The position numbers were made by a program, and so were the translations under genes. A stretch of 6,915 nucleotides of DNA from Bacteroidota bacterium (lineage in GTDB: Bacteria > Bacteroidota > Bacteroidia > Bacteroidales > Cfx3-03), in assembly GCA_030706265.1 (NCBI GenBank), contig JAUZOX010000140.1, positions 1 to 6,915 on the forward strand, read 5' to 3'. Position 1 is the stretch's first letter. Each line of letters starts with the position of its first letter. Positions 5,898-6,915 of this stretch are shown here, piece after piece. The notes below the pieces were generated by a model. The model saw nothing but the letters and a program-made list of their open reading frames with translations, did no database searches and was not told where the DNA came from.

Positions 5898-5928
5898 TTG
5901 ACTATTGTTTATGAATAATGTATCTTTA
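5898..5928 (+). promoter_or_regulatory. Probable promoter of the 269-residue protein gene
   Basis: TTG (5898-5900) and TATCTTTA (5921-5928) are separated by 20 bases, the spacing of Bacteroidota -33 and -7 elements; the -7 matches TAnnTTTG except for the last base. Transcription would start near 5935, about 25 bases before the ATG at 5960. An upstream in-frame ATG at 5918 abuts the -7 element and would not be in the message. Confidence 0.5.
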
Positions 5929-5959
5929 TGCATTTTCAAACTATTTAAAATTCAAAGAT

Positions 5960-6769
5960 ATGGCAACTATAAAAGGCCCTTTCGACGTTGACGGCAGTTT
6001 TGGAAACTTTCGTTCTTATTTCGATCCTTCGATCGGAAAGAAAATTCTTGCCGAAAAGGGCGGTCCCACCAGGGAACAATTCAAGACAAGTTCAACCTAT
6101 GCGATGGCCAGAGATCGCTCCACTGAATTTGGCGGGCGTAGCATCTGGGCCTCACTGCTCAAACAGAGTCTCTCGGATGCAAAACACCTGATGCATCCGC
6201 GTTGTTTTAATAATATCATGACGGTCGGCAGGCTTATCCAGCAGCAGGATGAAACAAGGCCACATGGTTTCCGGTCCATAGCCGTGAACCGAGACCCCGG
6301 GTTGCTGTTCGAAATAGGCCTCAATAAAAGTCTCCCCTTCGCAAGCGTTTTCCGCGGTGAATATGAAACAGGTTTAACCACCGATAAGAAAACCGTGACC
6401 ATGAGTATTCCCGATTTTATCTCTGCTCAAAACCTTCGTTGGGTGACCAAATTCAATTATGTCAGGTTTTATATGGTCATCTCCCAAATATCGGAAGTGG
6501 CCTGGAATCCCCTGAACGGAAAATATGAACCGCTGGTGGCCGACCTGGAGTTGCTTTCGAAAGTTTCGGTCAGTGACTGGATCGTCCGTAATGATGCCTC
6601 CGTTGACGTCTATCTTGAGGCTTCATTTGATGAGCCGGCATTCGGCTGCGCAAATACCACCGTGGTTGTGGCCATGGGTGTGGAATTCTCCAACACCTTG
6701 TTCATGGGGCAACCCTTTGTCGAACCACATAGCGGATCTATGGCTATCATAGGATGCTTTACCGAATAA
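5960..6769 (+). CDS. Uncharacterised protein, first of a tandem paralogue pair
   Basis: A 269-residue protein of unknown function with no signal peptide or membrane segment, so probably cytoplasmic. The start at 5960 is chosen because the promoter overlaps the only earlier ATG (5918) and because MATIKG aligns with the start of the next gene. The N-terminal 100 residues (GSFGNFRSYF at 12-21, EKGG at 32-35, STEFGG at 54-59, then a helical stretch to RPHGFR at 100-105) recall a Bacteroidota hypothetical family I know only by the loose pattern of a short glycine-rich start, KGG, and an EFG-containing helix. The remainder (about 106-269) is rich in alternating hydrophobic residues typical of beta strands (SVDVYLEASF, TTVVVAMGVEF) and contains several aromatic residues. 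G+C is back to a level like the glycosidase genes. It follows the 193-bp palindrome and an 82-bp gap leads to its paralogue. The gene is secure; the function is open. Confidence 0.85.
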   Translation: MATIKGPFDVDGSFGNFRSYFDPSIGKKILAEKGGPTREQFKTSSTYAMARDRSTEFGGRSIWASLLKQSLSDAKHLMHPRCFNNIMTVGRLIQQQDETRPHGFRSIAVNRDPGLLFEIGLNKSLPFASVFRGEYETGLTTDKKTVTMSIPDFISAQNLRWVTKFNYVRFYMVISQISEVAWNPLNGKYEPLVADLELLSKVSVSDWIVRNDASVDVYLEASFDEPAFGCANTTVVVAMGVEFSNTLFMGQPFVEPHSGSMAIIGCFTE

Positions 6770-6851
6770 ACAATGCACCGGACGCAACAGGAGTGTTTTT
6801 AGGTCTCGTGTTTGAAATGAAGAAACCACCACAATTTTAAAACTTAAAACA

Positions 6852-6915
6852 ATGGCTTATCAGACAGGAAATATAAAATACAGGGGAAGCTTCAAAAGCA
6901 TCCGCCAATGGAGAA
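6852..6915 (+). CDS. Start of a second, paralogous gene, cut by the window edge
   Basis: Only the first 21 codons are visible. MAYQTGNIKYRGSFKSIRQW aligns without gaps to the first 20 residues of the upstream protein and shares M1, A2, G6, the GSF at 12-14 and R18, with aromatic residues at 20 in both. An A-rich leader precedes the ATG, as is usual in Bacteroidota. No terminator or separate promoter is obvious in the 82-bp gap, so the two are probably co-transcribed. The match is short, so the paralogy is likely rather than proven. Confidence 0.65.
   Translation, partial: MAYQTGNIKYRGSFKSIRQWR

Overview
The window looks like chromosomal DNA of a saccharolytic member of the Bacteroidota. The evidence is a GH31 glycosidase, a Tat-exported GH109-type enzyme, a secreted protein with an Ala-Gln signal-peptidase site, TAnnTTTG-like promoter elements, and almost no Shine-Dalgarno sequences. 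Genus cannot be told from this stretch.

Left part (1-3535): a 5'-truncated GH31 alpha-glycosidase gene ends at a strong hairpin terminator. After an AT-rich promoter region built from two 22-bp direct repeats comes a complete NAD-dependent GH109-type glycosidase gene of the Gfo/Idh/MocA fold. The two genes look like separate transcription units in one glycan-degradation neighbourhood. GH109 enzymes act on terminal N-acetylgalactosamine, so the pair may work on the same kind of glycan, but the GH31 substrate cannot be read from sequence.

Middle (3536-4635, minus strand): a visibly AT-richer secreted protein gene, probably with a CsgG/LpoB-like fold, is followed by a small reading frame that an in-frame TAG divides into two protein-like halves. 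This unit converges on the GH109 gene, and both can use the hairpin at 3506-3535.

Right-centre (4636-5959): about 1.3 kb without a convincing gene but full of structure. Two 150-bp direct repeats (5026-5175 and 5257-5406, about 94% identical, no gaps) each carry a near-perfect 50-base hairpin. A 193-bp interrupted palindrome (5572-5764) has a core of 11-bp tandem units, five in one arm and four in the other.

Right end (5960-6915): a 269-residue protein of unknown function is followed, 82 bp downstream, by the start of a second gene whose N-terminus aligns with it without gaps. This suggests a tandem paralogue cluster next to the palindrome. The least explained part of the window is the repeat, palindrome and paralogue block from about 5026 to the right edge.
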